From assembly GCF_040712315.1 (NCBI RefSeq), contig NC_134013.1, positions 9,397,001 through 9,461,000 on the forward strand: DNA of 64,000 nt, given 5' to 3'. Both the position numbers and the translations under genes were made by a program. Of this stretch, positions 55,287 to 64,000 are shown piece after piece; within the stretch, counting starts at the first letter, position 1, and each line of letters opens with the position of its first letter. The stretch comes from Castanea sativa (taxonomy: Eukaryota; Streptophyta; Magnoliopsida; Fagales; Fagaceae). Under the pieces are notes generated by a model. That model had not been told where the DNA came from, ran no database searches, and was given only the letters and a program-made list of their open reading frames with translations.

Positions 55287-55928
55287 TGTAAAGACCAAAA
55301 ATCATGCACAAGCCCAACAGTTTAAAGGAAGTCCAATAATTCAAGGCCCAAAACAACGAATTTATAGAGAAGGAACAAAACAAGAAAGATAATGGCGTTT
55401 TGATTAATTCACCAAGATCAACAATACACTCTCTAAGACTCTCTCTCCCTCCAAAACTTGCCCCCCACTCTCTGTTTCTTCCTCTCCTATTTATATTCCT
55501 TGCTCTTGCTACCTCAACCCTTCATCTCTCACCTCACTAGCCTCATTTGCTAACACTTGTCTATTTACTTGTAATACTTGTAGTCGGTAATGGAAAGAAG
55601 TTCTAGTGCTGTGTCTTGTACTATTCAGGTCACCTCCACATTAATGCAACAAATAAATGTGGTGCTTCCTATTCAATGCGGCCAGAAAACTTGGTGCAGA
55701 GCATTCAATGCGGCGTTCACAGTTACCTACCCTCCATCCAGATATTTTCAATATCTCTCTAATGCATCACTGATTTACTCTTTGTACTTCTTCGGGTAAC
55801 CCTGCCTCCGCATTCTCGGACCCTCGAGTCTTTGACTTTTGTCCTCCTTACCATAACTTTTATTCATTAGTCTTCACGTTTGATCCTCAGGTCCTTATCC
55901 TAGCTCCTCGGGTCCTCGGGTCCCCACA
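55287..55928 (-). mobile_element. Solo LTR of the gypsy family, 642 bp
   Basis: TGTAAAGACC to GTCCCCACA, with a perfect 5-bp flank TTATT (55282-55286, 55929-55933). Shares CACATTAATGCA, ATTCAATGCGG and CTCGGACCCTCGAG-type blocks with the other LTRs. No internal domain adjoins it. Confidence 0.8.
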
Positions 55929-55933
55929 TTATT

Positions 55934-57140
55934 GGTTAAAATTTAAGGTGTAATTAAGAATTGAGATCAGGTGCACCATGTGCAATTGCTCTCAATGGTT
56001 GAGATTAAGAGATGAAAAAAAAAAAAAAAACTTCCTATCTCAACCATTGAATTAAATAGATTAAAAACATTAAAAATTAAAAAATGAAATGGTAAAACCT
56101 TTTTGTAAGAGGAAACTAGTAAGTGATCCCTTAATTAATACTCTAAGGGAAAGAGATATCTTTTTTGTTAGAAGTAATGTTATAGTACACAACATTTTTC
56201 ACAATAATTGAGTCAACGTGTTTTTATTAGGTTTTACGTGGGTTCATCATTGACATTATATTAGTATCTATCATTCACAATTCATTATTCATTATTCATT
56301 ATTACGAAGGTTGTGTTTAGTTCAACAGAAAATATTTTTTGACCATAAACTATTTTTAGGTGAAAATATTTCAAGAAAAAAAAATATTTTCAATTGTTTG
56401 GTTGCGTTCCTAAAAATACCGCAAAGAATATTTCAAATATTTAGTTATGTTCTTGAAAATGTTATAGAAACATATTTTCTACTATTTTCTCATATCTGAA
56501 GCACATATATAATTAAAAAAGGAAAATTCTAGTTTAAAAAAACTTGTGATTGGGAATTGGTAGCGGTTGGCTACTAGAGGAGACTGTGGATGTTAGTGGA
56601 GGTGGTGGTTGGGCAACAGACAATGGGGATGGGAGGTAGAGGTTCGATCGATAAGTTTTTTGTGAAGTGCAAAATGAAGGTGTAAATCAATTTTCGTCAT
56701 AAGTGCTTTAATTCTACCATCAATTGAAAAACAATTTCTGATTAACCAACATTTTCCATTGCCCCAAATACTCTTAAATGTGAAAAAAAAAAATTCTGGA
56801 ATTACTTTCCATGGAACCAAACACAGTCAAAGTTATGGGAACTATGAATTTTTTGAAAGGTTAAAATTTGGAAACTTGCTTTTCACTTTAGTCTCTATTG
56901 TCATTTCTTTTTCTATGTCATAAAAAAACAAGGGAGGTTTTATAGCCAACACAGCTTTGCAATTTTTGTAATAAAATAAGGTAGATTAAGTAAATTAATT
57001 CCCTAAGTACTAGGTACTGTATTATTCTTTTAAGTAAATTTCTTCCTCTTTTACCATAAAAAAAAACAAAAACAAAAAAAATTATTCTTTTTTCTATCGA
57101 AAAGGAAAAAAAAAAGGAAAAAAAAGAATCCAAACACACC
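55934..57140. other. OTC upstream region with decayed MITEs
   Basis: About 56310-56825 resembles a MITE (GTGTTTAGTTCAACAGAAAA at one end, CCATGGAACCAAACACAG at the other). 55970-56100 resembles 50715-50850. No gene is recognised. Confidence 0.45.
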
Positions 57141-57151
57141 CTACACCCAAG

Positions 57152-57157
57152 TATAAA
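57152..57157 (+). promoter_or_regulatory. TATA box of OTC
   Basis: TATAAA followed by CCCTCTTTTGCTTTTTAAAG, 117 bp before the ATG at 57269. The same arrangement is present in the partial duplicate at 51906. Confidence 0.6.
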
Positions 57158-57268
57158 CCCTCTTTTGCTTTTTAAAGCCTGTCACAACAAGAAGTAGCAA
57201 CAAACACTACACTCAAAGGTCAGTTTCTCGCTCTTGCTCTTTGTTCAGCTTCTCAGAGAGAAACAACA

Positions 57269-61037
<3,769 letters not shown>

Positions 61038-61508
61038 TTGCACATTAGGCCCACAAGTTGAAGTTGCTCAGTTTTCTGCTTTAACCGTCTACTAGGATTT
61101 TGTGGGTTAAGTATGTTTTTACTGTATCTTTTTCCCAATGTAGTGCTAGAACATCACAACTCAAAATATTGAGGTTTACTTTGAACTTCAATTGATGCTT
61201 ATTTTGAAGGCTATTCTAGTCTGTTGCATGTTGGATAAAATTTTGTGAATTTCAATCGCTTCATTTTCCATCCTCACTAAAATCTTCCCAACCAAAGGGA
61301 CCATTTGTTGGGGTGGGTGGGTGAGGAGATGTGGATAACAGGTTTGGTTTCTTTACCAAAAGACATCTCATTTTATGCTATTTCATGTGGTTACAACTTG
61401 CAGGGTTACAACGTGTGTCCAGAATTTGTACAAATAAGGAATAAAAACTGCCTACAACTTGTTTATGAATTGTATTACTTAGTTTAGGAGATATAATACT
61501 AAAACTAT
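61038..61508. other. Convergent 3' intergenic region, OTC / auxilin-like
   Basis: About 470 bp between the two stop codons on opposite strands; it must hold both 3' UTRs. No separate gene. Confidence 0.6.
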
Positions 61509-64000
61509 CTACCGTTCTTCCACATTGAATCTGTTCCAAGCCTCCTGGATGTAATAAACCAAAAAAAGAATATAGGTTAGCGAACTTTAAAAGATTTGGA
61601 TAGATAAGACAGTCAAAATAATAATAATTCAGGACTCTTATTTAAAAGCCTAAGTGCCAAAAGCCCAGATTGCTTCTTTAAAGTTTCTATCCTAGAGTCT
61701 CTCATGATCTAGCCTAACAGTTAAAAAATGCAAACCAGAAGAGAAAAGGCAGATATCTTGAGACATTTATATCTTCTCACAGTTCACACCCCAGACTGCT
61801 TAAGCCCATTGTTACATGACCAAGGGATTTGCAGAACAATAGAATATCAATTGCACCATCCCTAGTGAGAAGCAGCAAAAGAAATCCAGGAACTAATTAC
61901 AATCAACTTTGGGGTATCACTTTAGTTTTTGACTGGCTGTTGAGTATCAGTGAATCAATGCAAAGGACAACCTACACGTATTGCATTGTTCCGTGCAGTT
62001 TCTTATCGACTTAAATTTAATGCTTATGCAAAACCTAATCCAGATCTTCCACTTGATAATAATGCAAAAGATCAGCATCAGAAACACACCTTTAGAAGAT
62101 CAAAAACCTTTTCACAAGTGTACTTTTGCTGAATGCTTGCACCCCTCTGCTGCAGCTTGTCAGGATGAACAAAAAGAGTCGCTTTACGGTAAGCTTTCTT
62201 TACAGCACTAGTCGTAATAATATCTGTTAGAGGAATTGGTTGCCAACTACTATCGGGCCCAAGTATCTGCCAGTGAAAACATCTCGTTAAATCAAATACT
62301 GATTGAAATGCTTGAATTAATGCCAATGGAAGGTAGCTTGGAATTTACTGTACTCATTATCAGCGCATACAAATAATTTAGAACATAAAGAGTCAATTTT
62401 TACCATGAGAAATTAAACATTTCTTTAATAGCAATATAGCAAGTTTTATCTATTGCAACCAGATATGATTTGTACAAGCACAGATGCAATTCTTTATGTT
62501 GGTTGTGAAAGCATTTACAATGAAAATGCCAGCCTTGTGCCCGCCCCACCCCCCAAAAAAAGCAAATAGATAAAATGCTGGTGATGTCTACACAAGGAAG
62601 CGTTACCTTTGCCATCTTACCAGCATTCACCAGCAGATTAAAAAAAATCGTATGAGATTAGGAAAATAAAAAACAAAGAGAGATAGTATTTCAACAGATA
62701 TAAGGATATTATACAATAATTAGACTGGTAATATATTAAATCAATGGTAGAGACAGTCAATAAGTCCCAAAAATCCAATTGTTATGCTATCCTATAAAAA
62801 ATCAAGGTTAAGAAGTACTAAGCATGGGGATACAAGTTTGTAATAAAAAGTTAGTACGAGTCTTGCACATACATATTGTAGGGTTGAAAGCAATGCCCTC
62901 AAGTTCCCTTCCTTCCCATTCGACCACCTTTTGACATCAGCATCAAGTGCTTCTGCTAATCTCTGCCATAAAATGAGATTCAGACAGTTAGACAACACTT
63001 CAGGTCTTAGCTGCAAGCGCAAGAATTTCTTGTCCTTAATAGAAAAGATCATTACATTTCTCTCGGCTTGCTCCTTCTGTGCAAGAAGATCACGCATATT
63101 CTTCTCTGCAAGAGCTTTTGCCTGAAGGAAACCAGAAAATGCATTAAGCAAGCATGTTACATGCTAAAATATCTGTATATTTGAATCTAAGCAAAAGCAG
63201 GAAGCATACCGCGCGTTCTACTATTCTTTGATGCCTCTCGGACCTAGCTCTACACCTCTGAACCGATTCACTATTAGATTCGCCATTAGATCCATCAAAT
63301 CCCTCAGTAGAGTGGGAAGCTTATCACAAAAATATAAATTGTTCAGAAGTGGGAAAGCAGGAATTAGTTAAATCTTCACATTAATTAATAACCGAGCCAT
63401 ATATCAAATGCTATTATAGGGGTAGTGGGACTCACAATATGACCCGCCACCATGACTTGAAGAATTGGGGTATCTTGAATTGCTGGTAGGACATGAGTTT
63501 TTTTGTTGTAGATCCTGCAGGAATTTCTATCAACTATTAATTTGTCATGTCACAAGTTTCATGGGAAATGAGTGATACAAGATTTAGCAGAGACTCACAT
63601 TGGCTGAAAAGCTCTGCCTCATTCCTTTATCTCTGGAAGCACCAGAAAGTTTCTCACCAACAAACTTTTCAGCCTGGTTTCTTGCCTTGAATGCAGCCTT
63701 CTCAGACATTGCTTTTTCTAGGGCACGCTCTCGAGCCTCTAAAGTTGCTCTCTCTACAGCAGCACGTTCAGCTTTAAGTTTGGCTTCCATAGCAGCCTTC
63801 TCAGCTGCCGACTTTTCATTAACCTCAGCAGAAGTCTTCCCCAACTTTTCTCGGGCCTCTGCCATTACCCTTCGACGAGTTTCAGCAGCTGCTTTCTCCA
63901 CAGCAGCCTTTTCTGCTCTTTCTCGGGCTTCAGCAAATGCCCTTTCGCGAGCTTCACGGATGGCTCTTTCAACAGCCATCTTCTCTCTTTCTCTTTCCTT
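61509..64000 (-). CDS. AUL1: Auxilin-like J-domain protein, C-terminal exons (5' end off the window)
   Basis: Auxilin-type proteins recruit Hsc70 through a C-terminal J domain to uncoat clathrin vesicles. Seven exons are visible, in transcript order: >64000-63599, 63514-63436, 63319-63210, 63121-63056, 62962-62873, 62266-62090 and 61544-61509. They join in frame to a TAG. The first is a long Ala/Glu/Arg coiled-coil region (repeats like [16 protein letters not shown]). Then come [35 protein letters not shown], and [13 protein letters not shown] with [15 protein letters not shown]. The J domain is [31 protein letters not shown] and [12 protein letters not shown], ending [11 protein letters not shown]. 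The HPD motif is intact. The N-terminal clathrin-binding part is outside the window. Confidence 0.93.

Overview
This is plant nuclear DNA, almost certainly from a woody eudicot. The evidence is GT-AG introns, AT-rich spacer, chloroplast-targeted and flavonoid genes, and dense plant-type transposons. I lean towards a rosid, perhaps Fagales, but that is inference from general resemblance only. No prokaryotic, organellar, viral or CRISPR sequence was seen.

Host genes lie in the centre and right. (1) A tandem pair of dihydroflavonol 4-reductase (DFR) genes on the + strand. The left copy (21783-29281) is a broken pseudogene with a 4.6-kb first intron full of retroelements. The right copy (33000-36858) is intact: six exons, 339 codons, catalytic Ser128/Tyr163/Lys167, Asn133 at the substrate-specificity position, and two CACGTG boxes upstream. 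(2) Plastid ornithine carbamoyltransferase (OTC; 57269-61037, +): five exons, 387 codons. A partial tandem copy of its promoter, exon 1 and start of intron 1 lies at about 51.45-53.3 kb, split by a 905-bp Harbinger-type element. (3) The 3' end of an auxilin-like J-domain gene (61509 to the window edge, -), convergent with OTC.

The rest is a mosaic of mobile elements, many bounded here by exact target-site duplications (TSDs). From left to right: a gypsy LTR and gag remnant (1-1507); two Mutator-like elements (2481-3273, 4533-5924); a dead LINE (7300-8935); a 7158-bp non-autonomous CACTA element (9434-16591) carrying a 344-bp tandem array and a captured His-rich exon; a copia-like LTR (17811-21319) with a nested Pack-MULE that carries a GT14 glycosyltransferase fragment (18888-20114); solo LTRs and a palindromic gypsy remnant inside the DFR pseudogene; a Tourist-like MITE and a Harbinger-like element between the DFR copies; a LINE with a 12-bp TSD (39652-48695) that holds a 5400-bp Tat-type gypsy derivative and a 400-bp MITE; a 1000-bp Mutator-like element with three 255-bp repeats (48974-49973); and gypsy LTRs at 54.5-55.9 kb.

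I found no convincing new multi-gene system. The most useful signals are gene-fragment capture by two DNA transposons, insertions whose empty site is still visible in a paralogous copy, a hairpin-rich tandem array in the Tat derivative, and the decay of one DFR paralogue beside an intact one. All coordinates were read by eye from the sequence; family names are from recognition, not from a search.
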